In this document: positions 44,042 to 52,801 of the stretch, piece by piece | How the letters are laid out: every line of letters begins with the position of its first letter | How positions within the stretch are numbered: the stretch's first letter is position 1 | Assembly: GCF_001612765.1 (NCBI RefSeq) | Contig: NZ_BDBB01000009.1 | Span: forward strand, 124,001 to 188,000 | DNA length: 64,000 nt | Reading direction: 5' to 3' | DNA from: Nocardia arthritidis NBRC 100137 | Lineage (GTDB): Bacteria; Actinomycetota; Actinomycetes; Mycobacteriales; Mycobacteriaceae | Translations under genes and position numbers: made by a program | Notes under the pieces: model-generated | Told to the model about the DNA's origin: nothing | The model's database searches: none | What the model saw: the letters and a program-made list of their open reading frames with translations, nothing else

Positions 44042-46348
44042 TCAGCCCGGGCGTGCCGTCCATGCCGCGACCTGCGTACGAGAAGAGAAGCCGAGTTTGC
44101 CGAGGATATTCTCGACGTGCCGGTCGACGGTGCGAGGCGATACGACGAGCTGCTCGGCGATCTGCCGGTTGCTGAGACCTTGCGCGACCAGCTCGGCCAC
44201 CTGCCGCTCGCGTGCCGTCAGCACCCCGGCTCCCAGCCGCGCGGGTGGCGGGGCGCCCGCGCTGCGGTCGAGCGCGTAGGTGATCGCCTGGTCGTGGTCG
44301 AGCCCTTCGCCACGCACCCGTTCCGCACGCACCACCGTCTCCGGCAGCGCATCCATCACCCTGCGCTCACACGCCGCGTGCTGTTCGGGCATGTAGGGCC
44401 CGAACGCGGCGATCGAGGTCCCGATGCGCCGCCACATCGTGTGGATCGCGCCCAGCAGCCGGGCCGCATGGCGATGCTCACCGCGAGCGGCCGCCGTCCA
44501 GGCCAGCAGCTCGATCATCAGCGCCGTCCCCACATGGTCGTTGAATTCGCGCTGAATCTCCAGGGCCGCGTGAGCGGAGGCCATCGCCTGGTCGTAATCG
44601 CCGCGAACGAGTTGGTCGTAGCCGAGTGCCCAGACCGCGTACGACTTGGTCCACTGCTCGCCGCGCCGATCGGCCAGCTCGATCGCGCGCCGAGCCGTCG
44701 CGCCCGCCCGCGGATCGCGTCCATGGCCGTAGGCGACCGCGAGCTGGAAAAGCGTCAGCCGGACCAGCTCGTCATCCTCGGAGAAGCTTTCGACCACTCG
44801 CTCGAAGCCGGTCACCGCAGCGGCGAGGTCGCCGCGGAAACCCGCGGCGGAAGCGCGCAGGCTACTCGCCCAGCCGAGGGCGCGGCGATCTCCGGCTGCC
44901 GTGGCACGGGTCACGCACTCATCGAGCGCCGCGTCGGCGGCGTCGAGGTCACCCTGCAAGACCCGCACCCATCCCGCTACCCAGAGTGCGTGGATCCGCT
45001 CGGCGTCAGCGTCGACGGCCACCCGCAGCGCGCGGTCCACCCAGCGCCGTCCCGAGCCGAGGAACCCATCGGCGCACCAGTGATAGCGCAGCGCCGTCAC
45101 CAAAGCCAGCGCCTCGCGCGAACTCGCCGGAGTGCTGGTCGCCCACTCCAACGCGGCCCGGACGTTCGCGCGGTCGGCGCGCAACACGGCCAAGCCGGTC
45201 TCCTGGCCCGGACCGTTCCACTGCCCGGCGATCTGCTCCGCGAGCGTGAGGTAGTAGTCGCGGTGCCGGTCGCGCAGCGCGGTGGCCTCCTCGCGCTCGG
45301 TCAGCCGCTGCCATCCGTACTCGCGGATCGTTTCCAGCAGCCGATACCGTGTCTGGTCGTCCGCCGCGACGAGAACGACGACCGATTGCGCGACGAGGTG
45401 ATCGATCAGGTCGAGCACCTGCTCGCGGGGCAGGTCAGGGCCTGCGCAGACGCCCTCGGCGGCGTGCAGGGTGAAGACTCCGGCGAAGACCGACAGTCGT
45501 GTCCACAGCAACTGCTCGGCCGGTGTGCACAGCTCGTAGCTCCAGTCGATCAGCGCCCGCAGCGTCCGCTGTCGTGGCAGCGCGGCGCGGGTGCCTCCGG
45601 TCAGCAGTGCGAACCGATCCTCGAGCCGGTCCAGAATCGTCTGCAAGGACAGTGATCGCAGCCGGGATGCGGCCAACTCGATCGCGAGTGGAATCCCGTC
45701 CAATCGCTCACAGGCCCGCACCACCGCGTCCGCATTGCGCTCGGTGACCGTGAAGTCGGGACGCACCGCCCTGGCACGCTCCACCAGCAGCGTGGGCGCG
45801 TCGAAACCGCTCACCGCCACGGGTGTCACGGACTCGCCCGAAACAGGCATCGACAGCGGACGGACGGGGTAGACGTGCTCGCCCGGCTCGCCCAGCAGTG
45901 CACGGCTGGTGGTGAGGATCCGCAGCCCGGGGCAGGCGCGTAGCAACTGGTGGCACAGCAGGCGGCACGCGTCCAGCAGGTGCTCGCAATTGTCCAACAC
46001 GATCAGCGCCCGCCGGTCGGCGAGGCGCTCCACGATCTGCTCCTCCGCGGTCCGGTGCGACAGATCCGGGATCCCGAGGCTGGCTACTACCACCCGGGCC
46101 ACCAGTTGCGGATCATCCACAGCGGCCAGGTCCACCAGCCACGACCCATCAGGAAACGAGCGGCTGGACGCAGCGGCGACCTCGATGGCCAAACGGGTCT
46201 TCCCCACCCCGCCCACTCCGGTCAGCGTGACCAGGCGCGCGGTCGCCAGCAGTGCGCGGACCTCGCGGATCTCCCGCTGCCGGCCCACGAAACTCGTGAC
46301 CGCCGACGGCAGATTACCGACTCCGCGTGTGGGCCTGCTTTGCCCCAT
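44042..46348 (-). CDS. STAND ATPase-LuxR regulator (PknK-like without kinase)
   Basis: 768 residues. The N-terminus begins at the ATPase (SFVGRQREIREVRALLATAR; Walker A GVGGVGKT at 44-51; LIVLDNCEHLLDAC). Then come WIG-like helices and TPR-like repeats from about 350, and a LuxR helix-turn-helix at the end (LTARERQVAELVAQGLSNRQ, VVSPRTVDRHVENILGKLGF). It resembles the PknK-like protein at 20425 from its residue 335 onward but has no kinase. Start ATG 46348. Regulon unknown; the protease gene lies upstream on the same strand. Confidence 0.9.
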   Translation of the reverse strand: MGQSRPTRGVGNLPSAVTSFVGRQREIREVRALLATARLVTLTGVGGVGKTRLAIEVAAASSRSFPDGSWLVDLAAVDDPQLVARVVVASLGIPDLSHRTAEEQIVERLADRRALIVLDNCEHLLDACRLLCHQLLRACPGLRILTTSRALLGEPGEHVYPVRPLSMPVSGESVTPVAVSGFDAPTLLVERARAVRPDFTVTERNADAVVRACERLDGIPLAIELAASRLRSLSLQTILDRLEDRFALLTGGTRAALPRQRTLRALIDWSYELCTPAEQLLWTRLSVFAGVFTLHAAEGVCAGPDLPREQVLDLIDHLVAQSVVVLVAADDQTRYRLLETIREYGWQRLTEREEATALRDRHRDYYLTLAEQIAGQWNGPGQETGLAVLRADRANVRAALEWATSTPASSREALALVTALRYHWCADGFLGSGRRWVDRALRVAVDADAERIHALWVAGWVRVLQGDLDAADAALDECVTRATAAGDRRALGWASSLRASAAGFRGDLAAAVTGFERVVESFSEDDELVRLTLFQLAVAYGHGRDPRAGATARRAIELADRRGEQWTKSYAVWALGYDQLVRGDYDQAMASAHAALEIQREFNDHVGTALMIELLAWTAAARGEHRHAARLLGAIHTMWRRIGTSIAAFGPYMPEQHAACERRVMDALPETVVRAERVRGEGLDHDQAITYALDRSAGAPPPARLGAGVLTARERQVAELVAQGLSNRQIAEQLVVSPRTVDRHVENILGKLGFSSRTQVAAWTARPG

Positions 46349-46505
46349 GATATGTCGATTTTAGCCGCTCGGAATCGGGCGCCGGGATTCGAGACCTTTT
46401 CGCCTGCTCTATCGACCATTAGAGGCTCGGCTCGAACACCGGACTCGCGCATTATTCGGATATCGTCGGATCGTCTCGAGGCGGCCGAATCGGCGCACCG
46501 GCGGT

Positions 46506-47177
46506 TCAGATGGGCCGGAAACCAGCACCTATGTCATTACGGGAATCGATGTCGGTGAGGATGGCGTTGATGTCGGTACCCACTTCGGGCCCGAGACACC
46601 CCATGCCCAAGTAGGCGTTGACCATCCCGACCAGGGTCGAACCGATCACCACCGGCGCGCCGGAGTCGCCTTTGAGCACGCACATCTGGGTCCAGGTGTC
46701 GCTGCTGTCGCCCGTCATGTCGCCCCAGGCGACACCGCAGGTCTGGCCGGTGGTGCGGCCCTTTTTACAGACGACGTCGGGAAATCGCGCGGGAGCGCCG
46801 AGACCGTCGATGAGGAACCCACCGACCTCCCGAGCGGGAACCACCCGTGCGGCATCGAATTCGATGACCGCGTAATCCAATTCGTGATCGGCGTAGACGA
46901 ATCGACCCAGCACGCCATAGCTGGGATAGGTCACGGACGTGACGCGCGCCCCGGGTTCGCCGCAATGTCCCGCCGTCAGACCGACCAACCGGCCGGCCGC
47001 GTCGTGCCCGATGGTGGTGAGCGTGCATTCTGCTTCGTCATCGATCGCGATGCCCGATCCACCGCCGATCGGCGGCAGCGGCAACTGCGGAACACCGGCC
47101 GCCGCGCCGGCGCCCACCGAGACCGGGCCGCACGCCAGCGCCGCCGCGGCGACGACCTTCATCAGTGAACGAGTCAT
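46506..47177 (-). CDS. Secreted trypsin-like (S1) serine protease
   Basis: 223 residues with a signal peptide (MTRSLMKVVAAAALACGPVS, cleavage near 28). Catalytic triad H71 (GLTAGHCG), D101 (HELDYAVIEF) and S172 (LKGDSGAPV). Six cysteines, C51/C72, C137/C147 and C166/C194, can form three disulphides, as expected outside the cell. Short for an S1 protease and without a clear propeptide, like other small mycobacterial and Nocardia secreted proteases. The start ATG is preceded by three tandem copies of a 15-bp unit, each carrying GGAGG. Confidence 0.9.
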   Translation of the reverse strand: MTRSLMKVVAAAALACGPVSVGAGAAAGVPQLPLPPIGGGSGIAIDDEAECTLTTIGHDAAGRLVGLTAGHCGEPGARVTSVTYPSYGVLGRFVYADHELDYAVIEFDAARVVPAREVGGFLIDGLGAPARFPDVVCKKGRTTGQTCGVAWGDMTGDSSDTWTQMCVLKGDSGAPVVIGSTLVGMVNAYLGMGCLGPEVGTDINAILTDIDSRNDIGAGFRPI

Positions 47178-47178
47178 T

Positions 47179-47223
47179 GTTCCTCCAACCGAGGTTCCTC
47201 CAACCGAGGTTCCTCCAACCGAG
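47179..47223 (-). repeat. Three tandem 15-bp repeats, each a Shine-Dalgarno sequence
   Basis: On the gene strand the unit is CTCGGTTGGAGGAAC, present three times without mismatch (47179-47193, 47194-47208, 47209-47223), ending 1 bp from the protease ATG. The proximal GGAGG has correct spacing; the other two are 15 and 30 bp further out. Confidence 0.95.
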
Positions 47224-47574
47224 CCGAGCGGAATCCCCGCGACCCGGCCCGAGCCGCACCCACAGCCGGCGAACCCGGCATACGCATCGCCTCCCACCAC
47301 CGAAGTCCAGGACCCACGCAAACTTACGCGCGTTCCCAGTCCGAGCTACCCACGTGAACGAGATGGAAACGGGGCCTGGCGTTCTTCCCCTCCGGCAAGC
47401 CGGATCGGCTGTGTCGCAGAGCTTTTCCCGGACGGTCGTCGAGCGCCGGTATATACCGCCGCCAGCGGCCTCTCGACGCCCCTGGAACTCGCAGCACCGA
47501 GCGTCTGGTTGCAATATGAGATCAGTGCGGCTAGATTCTCCCTGATTGCAGATTGCAACCAGATGGGAGCGCCA
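47224..47574. other. Divergent promoter region with a 12-bp dyad
   Basis: About 350 bp between the protease and the reductase gene. No coding motif is seen. Its right end holds the inverted repeat at 47504-47563. Confidence 0.6.
47504..47563. promoter_or_regulatory. Widely spaced 12-bp inverted repeat before the reductase gene
   Basis: TCTGGTTGCAAT (47504-47515) is mirrored exactly by ATTGCAACCAGA (47552-47563), with 36 bp between, which is enough for a promoter. The right arm abuts the ribosome site of the gene starting at 47575. GGTTGCAA/TTGCAACC halves suggest a dimeric regulator binding each arm. Confidence 0.6.
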
Positions 47575-48219
47575 ATGGCACAGTTGGTCCGCGTTCAGAA
47601 CTTCAACGTGTCCAGCGATGGCTACGGATCAGGGGAAGGACAAAGCCTGGATCGCCCGTTCGGCCACGCCGATCCGGGGCCGCTCTGGTCATGGGCGGGC
47701 GCCACCGCGCACTGGCCCAACCGCACCGATCCGGGCGGCAGCTACGGTCTCGACGACTACTTCACCCGCGACTACCACAACAACATCGGCGCCGAGATCA
47801 TGGGGCGCAACAAATTCGGCCCGCAGCGCGGACCATGGGAGAACTACGACTGGCAAGGATGGTGGGGGGACGAACCACCGTTCCATACGCCGGTGTTCGT
47901 CCTCACCCATTATCCGCGACCGTCGATCACGCTGGGAGACACCACGTTCCATTTCCTCGACGCGACTCCGAAGGACGCGCTGGCCCAGGCATTCGATGCC
48001 GCCGAGGGAAAGGATGTGCGCATCGGCGGCGGTGTCGCCGTCGTCCGGGAGTTCCTCGACGCCGATCTCATCGACACGATGCATATCGCTGTCGCGCCGG
48101 TAGAACTCGGACGCGGCGAAAGGCTGTGGGCGAGCCCCGACGAACTCGTCGACCGGTTTCACCTGGAGCGGATCCAGAGCCCGAGCGGAGTGGTGCACCA
48201 CGTGTTCTGGCGACGCTGA
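47575..48219 (+). CDS. Dihydrofolate-reductase-like/RibD C-terminal domain protein
   Basis: 214 residues of the RibD_C/DHFR-like reductase group: VQNFNVSSDGYGSGEGQSLD at the start, EIMGRNKFGPQRGPWENYDW, VFVLTHYPRPSITLGDTTFH, IGGGVAVVREFLDADLIDTM (NADPH-binding region) and IAVAPVELGRGERLW. Such proteins are NADPH-dependent reductases, mostly of unknown substrate, and in actinobacteria usually stand beside a small regulator. ATG 47575 is chosen over ATG 47563 because GGGAGC has proper spacing. Confidence 0.88.
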   Translation: MAQLVRVQNFNVSSDGYGSGEGQSLDRPFGHADPGPLWSWAGATAHWPNRTDPGGSYGLDDYFTRDYHNNIGAEIMGRNKFGPQRGPWENYDWQGWWGDEPPFHTPVFVLTHYPRPSITLGDTTFHFLDATPKDALAQAFDAAEGKDVRIGGGVAVVREFLDADLIDTMHIAVAPVELGRGERLWASPDELVDRFHLERIQSPSGVVHHVFWRR

Positions 48220-48243
48220 CCGCTACGAACAGGTGCTGAGGAC

Positions 48244-48804
48244 TCAGGCGCTGCGGGGCATCGGCCGAGCTACCGGGTTGATGATCAGTCCCGCCTCCCA
48301 CGCACGCTCGATGACTCGCGCGACATCGATGCGCCGCACCTCGCGGATCTCCGGGCTCGTCAGGAGATCCCCGATGTAGGCGACGACATGCTCGACGAGC
48401 AGGGAACGCACGTCACCGAGCCGACCGAGGAGCCGGGCCGGGGCATCCACCGCGCGGACCCTGATATCCACCTGTTCCTCGCCTACCTCTTCGGTACGGA
48501 CGAACACCGCGCACGGGTCCTCCAGCGCCAGTTCCACTCGCATGCGCACCCGCACCGCGGCGGCGAACCTCCCGATGACTCCGGCGAAGTCCGCCCGCAG
48601 CCGAAGCGTGATCGGCACCTCCACGGCGACGTCCCAATCCTCGCCGTCACACACTTCGGCCCGGACCTTCCCGGGCCGACCGGTCGCGGTGACACAGACC
48701 AGCCCGCCGGGACCGGCATGAACCGGCCCCACTTCGATACGCTCACCGACGATCTCTTCGATGACCTCCGCCACACGGTTCGGACGAGCAACCGACTGCA
48801 ACAT
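48244..48804 (-). CDS. Uncharacterised cytosolic protein
   Basis: 186 residues, no signal or membrane segment. A run of alternating hydrophobic beta strands (EVPITLRLRADFAGVIGRFA, VRVRMRVELALEDPCAVFVR, EEQVDIRVRAVDAPARLL) leads into helices RLGDVRSLLVEHVVAYIGDL and IDVARVIERAWEAGL. Proteins with this layout recur in actinobacterial genomes without a known function; a lipid-binding fold is a guess. Divergent from the AraC gene; 24 bp convergent to the reductase. Confidence 0.65.
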   Translation of the reverse strand: MLQSVARPNRVAEVIEEIVGERIEVGPVHAGPGGLVCVTATGRPGKVRAEVCDGEDWDVAVEVPITLRLRADFAGVIGRFAAAVRVRMRVELALEDPCAVFVRTEEVGEEQVDIRVRAVDAPARLLGRLGDVRSLLVEHVVAYIGDLLTSPEIREVRRIDVARVIERAWEAGLIINPVARPMPRSA

Positions 48805-48929
48805 CTGCTGCGCGAACCGCGCACGCGCCCATTCCGTCGCAGCGAAGACTGCCAGACCCGCCCACCGACCGAGTCGACCTGGGAACCGGCAGCACCGATC
48901 TTCATCGACCCACTGGTTAACCTGGGTGG

Positions 48930-49772
48930 GTGGCAGTGGTCGGGGTCGAGCGGGATCGTGGTGCCGGGTGGGATTTCGGGCGTGCGACCGCAGGCGGGGC
49001 GGCGATGATCGGGTTCCGTGATCGCGGGGGCGGCGAGCTGGACCTGCGGGTCACCGGGATACCGGCGGTCACGGTGCTGTTCGAGTTCGGCGGCAACGAA
49101 CTGGTCATCGAGAGCAACGCAGGCAGACAGACATTCGCCGGCTTCGTTTCGGGGTATCCGCCCGGCACGATGCATATCCGCGGTGAGCGGGTCGAGTGTG
49201 TCGAGGTGCGGTTGTCACCGGCGCGCGCCTATTCGTTGCTGGATATCGCACCGGCGGAGCTGGGCCGCACGGCGGTCGTCGGCGTGGAGGACCTCTTCGG
49301 ACCTCGGGCGCAGTGGCTGCGCGAGCAACTCGCGCACGCGGCGACATGGGAACAGCGCTTCGCGCTGACGCGATCGTTTCTGCTGCGGTGTGCCGACCCG
49401 GCACGGACACCGGATCCGGAAGTGGTGGCCGGCTGGGATCGCATCCTCGCCGGCCGCGGACAGGTCAAGGTCGGCGAACTCGCCGCATCGTGCGGATGGA
49501 GCCGCAAGCGGCTGTGGTCGAGGTTCGAGTCCCAGATCGGCCTGACTCCTAAACGTGCCGCGATGCTGGTCCGATTCCGTCATGCCGTGGAAGGGCTGGT
49601 GGCCGGCCGCCCCGCCGCCGAGGTCGCCGCGATCTGCGGCTACACCGACCAGTCCCACCTGTCGCGGGACGTGTCGAGCTTCGCGCAGGTCACCCCCGGG
49701 GCGCTGGCCGCGCAGCCGCGCACCGCCATCTCCGCGCACCGCTACCGAGCGTGGGGAACGTTTTTCCGCTGA
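48930..49772 (+). CDS. AraC-family regulator
   Basis: 280 residues. The N-terminal ligand part (GGELDLRVTGIPAVTVLFEF, FAGFVSGYPPGTMHIRGERV) is followed by an AraC helix-turn-helix pair at about 185-275 (VKVGELAASCGWSRKRLWSR, FESQIGLTPKRAAMLVRFRH, EVAAICGYTDQSHLSRDVSS). GTG start at 48930, with a weak GGTGG before it. Divergent from the unknown gene at 48244 and convergent with a VOC gene; either may be regulated. Confidence 0.85.
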   Translation: MAVVGVERDRGAGWDFGRATAGGAAMIGFRDRGGGELDLRVTGIPAVTVLFEFGGNELVIESNAGRQTFAGFVSGYPPGTMHIRGERVECVEVRLSPARAYSLLDIAPAELGRTAVVGVEDLFGPRAQWLREQLAHAATWEQRFALTRSFLLRCADPARTPDPEVVAGWDRILAGRGQVKVGELAASCGWSRKRLWSRFESQIGLTPKRAAMLVRFRHAVEGLVAGRPAAEVAAICGYTDQSHLSRDVSSFAQVTPGALAAQPRTAISAHRYRAWGTFFR

Positions 49773-49818
49773 ACGTTCTCGACGTCCTCCCGAAACGCGC
49801 GCACAGCATCGCTCGCGC

Positions 49819-50448
49819 TCAGGCCCCGGCCTCCCACGCGAACCCGTCGGGGTCGGCGAAAGGCCCGATATCGCTGCCGATGGCGATCCGGTGCGACCCG
49901 GCGCCCTCCGGGGAGACGCCGGCATCCTTGGCGGCGGCACGACGCCCGTAGAGCGCCAGCTTGACCGACGACGACGGGGCATCGAACTCGACGTACTTGC
50001 TACCGAAGCTCTTCGCCACGGTCAGGCCACGATCGACGTAGAACTGCTTGGTCGCCTTGACGTTGTCGACCCCGAGCAGAATCACGAAATCGTCGATCTC
50101 CCGGGTGGCCGGGCCGGTGTCCTTCTTCGACGACGTCGCGATTTTCCAGATCGCCCCGTCCGGAGCCTGGATGACGCCGCCGTACCCCCAGAAGCCCTTC
50201 TTGGCCGGCTTCAGGGTCGTCGCTCCCGCGTCGAGCGCGGTTCCGACGAGGCTGTCGACGGTGCTCGGCTGCGACACCACGAGCGAGAGGATGAAGCCGC
50301 GGAACCCGTTCGTCGGCGCCTCCGAGGCGCGCACGCGTACCTTGTCGCCGAGATCGAACGCGGCGGCGTAGAAGTTCGCGCCGGTCGCGGGATCGGGCAT
50401 CTCGAGAATGACGGAGTCGATGGTGGGCTGCTCGGTGGTGGTATCCAT
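49819..50448 (-). CDS. VOC (glyoxalase/bleomycin-resistance fold) protein, two modules
   Basis: 209 residues with two paired beta-alpha-beta-beta-beta units: DSVILEMPDPATGANFYAAA, FRGFILSLVVSQPSTVDSLV, GGVIQAPDGAIWKIATS, then DDFVILLGVDNVKATKQFYV and KYVEFDAPSSSVKLALYGRR, ending IGPFADPDGFAWE. The classical metal ligands are only partly recognisable, so binding and not catalysis is possible. ATG at 50448; GCCATG context, no strong ribosome site. Probably a single gene. Confidence 0.82.
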   Translation of the reverse strand: MDTTTEQPTIDSVILEMPDPATGANFYAAAFDLGDKVRVRASEAPTNGFRGFILSLVVSQPSTVDSLVGTALDAGATTLKPAKKGFWGYGGVIQAPDGAIWKIATSSKKDTGPATREIDDFVILLGVDNVKATKQFYVDRGLTVAKSFGSKYVEFDAPSSSVKLALYGRRAAAKDAGVSPEGAGSHRIAIGSDIGPFADPDGFAWEAGA

Positions 50449-50536
50449 GGCGATGACGCTAACTACTGATCGGTGACCGGCGCTTCTCGATTCCTGATCA
50501 GAAAAGAGAACCGAATTGGTCATCATCAATCGTGCG

Positions 50537-50671
50537 GGGCCGGGATTCGCCGCCACCGATCGCACCGATGGCCACCGCCGACAGCAGGTAGCTCATCGCA
50601 TCCGCCACCACTGTCAGCATCGGGCCCAGTAACCCACCTCGGCCCGACCCAAGGGCGGCCCCACTTGCCAC
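50537..50671 (-). pseudogene. MFS transporter remnant
   Basis: About 45 codons read ASGAALGSGRGGLLGPMLTV then VADAMSYLLSAVAIGAIGGG. This matches one segment of major-facilitator proteins (GAALGxGLGGLL, then TVVADAxSYLLSA). Everything else of the about 400-residue transporter is missing. Confidence 0.6.
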
Positions 50672-51010
50672 CCGGGTCACCCGACGTCACCACCTCATTC
50701 GAATCGCTCACGGCGACCGATGTATGAAAATAGTTCGCGCACAATGGAATCAAACAAACGGGCGCTCGGCGGACACAACGTCTGGTTGTGCATCAGTGGC
50801 ACTGCGGTGCCATCGACCGAGAGGATGGAGCCAATGAACCGCTGAGCTGAGGCGATCCCCGGCGCAAGCTCGCTACCGCAGGCGGTGGCGACCTGCGCTC
50901 GTGCGATCAGGGGAGGACAATCTCGTAGCCGCTCGATGCTGCCGTCGAATTGCCTCGGAGCCGGCCCGCGAGCCGCTACGGTCCCATTGGGATGCGGGTG
51001 TCCACCCCCT

Positions 51011-51046
51011 GAGGGCGCCCCACCCACCCGGGGGGTGGGCGCCCTC
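51011..51046 (-). terminator. GC-rich stem-loop after the gene at 51101
   Basis: GAGGGCGCCC and GGGCGCCCTC pair, extended inward by CACCC/GGGTG pairing with one bulge. It lies 55 bp past the stop of the minus-strand gene and fits a terminator without a U tail. Confidence 0.55.
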
Positions 51047-51100
51047 CACCCCCCGGGGCCCCGCAAGGGGCTCATGTGGGCTCGGCCTGTACCGATCCGG

Positions 51101-51589
51101 TCAGGCCGGCACTCCCGGACAGTCCCACGCCTCGACCGGGTCGCGGGAATACCAATGTCCGGTCCATTCCCTGCCCGATTCGAGGGCATCGTAGAAATCC
51201 TCGTCATCGGGCAATTCCGGTCCGTGGGCGTAGACCACGCCGGGACGGTCACCGTGGAAGCGGCGGGCGCGCTCGACCGCGCGAGCCGAGCGCTCGGCGA
51301 GATAGGCGCGCTGGGTGATCAGCCACTCCTCGCTCGTGCGAGCTCCCGGGCCGCCGTAGTCCAGCGGGTAATGCGTCTGGTACTCCAGCCGCGCCAGCTG
51401 CTCGCCGGCGTGCTCGTACAGCCACACGATCCACCCCGGTACCTGCGGCTGCGCAGCCAGCGCACGAACAGCGAATCCTTCGCGCGCGGTCGGGATTTCC
51501 GGATCACGCCGTGCCGCGGCGACGACACGGGCGACCGCCGCGAAGTCGATGCTGCTCCGCCCCCGATCTTTCCGATGCCTACCACCCAT
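51101..51589 (-). CDS. Uncharacterised protein
   Basis: 162 residues, soluble, Arg/Glu-rich: FAAVARVVAAARRDPEIPTA, WIVWLYEHAGEQLARLEYQT, HYPLDYGGPGARTSEEWLIT and GHWYSRDPVEAWDCPG. The aromatic-rich end looks structured. No family recognised. Start ATG 51589; GTG alternatives upstream are not supported. It follows the gene at 51674 on the same strand after 84 bp, so the two may be co-transcribed. Confidence 0.6.
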   Translation of the reverse strand: MGGRHRKDRGRSSIDFAAVARVVAAARRDPEIPTAREGFAVRALAAQPQVPGWIVWLYEHAGEQLARLEYQTHYPLDYGGPGARTSEEWLITQRAYLAERSARAVERARRFHGDRPGVVYAHGPELPDDEDFYDALESGREWTGHWYSRDPVEAWDCPGVPA

Positions 51590-51673
51590 AGCCGATAACT
51601 CTAATTCCCGGCACCGGTCACCGCCCAGGGTTCGCTCCAAGTTGGCCCGCGACCGGCCGTCCTTGCTCTCGAC

Positions 51674-52348
51674 CTACCAGCGCTCCGTGATCTGAGCCGC
51701 GCGGCCTCGGGCGTACGCGATGACGTTCTCCGCGTAGGCCGCCTCGTCTCCGTCCGCGAAGCACGACCGGAATTGGATGAACGCTTTGTCCAATTGCGGT
51801 CCGGGACCGCGGTCGGCGAGCAGGACGACGATGGCCTCCAAGGCTCCGATCTGCGGGTCCGGGAGGGCAAGCAGTTCGTCGAGGTACCGGCCCGGTTCCA
51901 GCAGGCGCAGCGCGCGGCGCGCGCAGGCGTGCACGCGCCGGGGCAGTTCGGCGCGGATGGCGTCGACGTCTGCTTGCAGCACCTGGCCCGGTTGTGCCGG
52001 ATCGGCCTGGAGGGACCACAACTCGGTCGAGTCGTCCGACATACCGTGGTCGTCGATCAGACCGGGGCCGGTCGCCTGCTCGAGCGGCGCGAGTGGGAGA
52101 CCCTGCTGCGCGTTACGCCAGTTACAGAACTCCCACCAGGCGGTGGGTGTAGCACTCGGGTTCAAGCCGAACTTCAACTCCTGCCGGCCGCCGGTCCAGG
52201 TACGCACGGTCCTGGTGCGGCCGACCGAGGCCACTCCGCCCGGCGCGATCCGGAGCCACACGGCCTCCGGCCCTTCGAAGCCATAAGGCTGCAGCAGTTT
52301 TCGCGCCTCGCGCGTCAGTCGGCGCAGCGCCGCGTCCGGTCCGGCCAT
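51674..52348 (-). CDS. Uncharacterised protein (DUF4304-like)
   Basis: 224 residues. The start (ALRRLTREARKLLQPYGFEG, then VWLRIAPGGVASVGRTRTVR) resembles DUF4304 proteins, which begin with a helix leading to LxxxGFxxxGxxWxR. A helical end follows (DELLALPDPQIGALEAIVVL, FIQFRSCFADGDEAAYAENV). Such proteins are often found with contact-dependent or immunity genes, but nothing of the kind is adjacent. ATG at 52348. Family call is tentative. Confidence 0.6.
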   Translation of the reverse strand: MAGPDAALRRLTREARKLLQPYGFEGPEAVWLRIAPGGVASVGRTRTVRTWTGGRQELKFGLNPSATPTAWWEFCNWRNAQQGLPLAPLEQATGPGLIDDHGMSDDSTELWSLQADPAQPGQVLQADVDAIRAELPRRVHACARRALRLLEPGRYLDELLALPDPQIGALEAIVVLLADRGPGPQLDKAFIQFRSCFADGDEAAYAENVIAYARGRAAQITERW

Positions 52349-52474
52349 GCCAGCAGATTAACGGCACGCACCGACACGCAGGATCAGGGAGCCGAGCGCC
52401 GTACGCTCTGCGGATCCCGCCACCGCGCTGCGCGCCCCCCGACGATCCGCGCGGTTCATGCCACACTGGCGTAG

Positions 52475-52650
52475 ATGGAGCGAGCCAACGCTTTCCACGA
52501 CGAGAAATCCTCGCCCGCGTCCGGCGGGGAGAGCACACGCACCGTGATCGTCGCCTCCGGGGCCAATATCGCGGTGGCGGTGGCCAAAACAGTCGCCGCG
52601 ACGCTCTCCGGCTCGGCGTCGATGGTCGCCGAGGCCGCGCATTCGTGGGA
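52475..52650 (+). pseudogene. Cation diffusion facilitator, N-terminal remnant
   Basis: From ATG 52475 the frame encodes the first helix region of a CDF metal transporter (STRTVIVASGANIAVAVAKT, VAATLSGSASMVAEAAHSW). At about 52650 homology stops and an unrelated tail leads to a stop at 52711. All other transmembrane helices and the metal site are missing. Confidence 0.65.
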
Positions 52651-52736
52651 ACCGGCCTCGCCCGAGGTGCGCGCCGCCGCGGCTCACCCGGAACTTGCGA
52701 CCACGCACTGATGTGACGTGCGCCACCACTCCCCTG

Positions 52737-52763
52737 TGTTACGAAACGGCGAGGCCAGGCGTC
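52737..52763 (+). promoter_or_regulatory. ECF41-type promoter of the sigma-factor gene
   Basis: TGTTACG (52737-52743) and CGTC (52760-52763) are separated by exactly 16 bp. Known ECF41 promoters are TGTCACA-N16-CGTC, so five of seven -35 bases and all four -10 bases match. It lies 38 bp before the start, as expected for autoregulation. Confidence 0.65.
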
Positions 52764-52801
52764 TGGTGAGTGAGCCAGTCGAGAGAAACAGGAGCCACAC
52801 C

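Larger units (their letters stand above)
50449..51100. other. 652-bp gap with an MFS remnant and a hairpin
   Basis: Contains the MFS fragment (50537-50671) and the stem-loop at 51011-51046. The middle (50700-51000) shows no recognisable gene. Confidence 0.5.

Noticed and set aside
46939..47574. Extension of the reductase gene upstream by 212 codons
   Set aside because: It is antisense to the protease and includes the tandem repeat as a VPPTE-type repeat. The start at 47575 has a ribosome site and matches the family's N-terminus.
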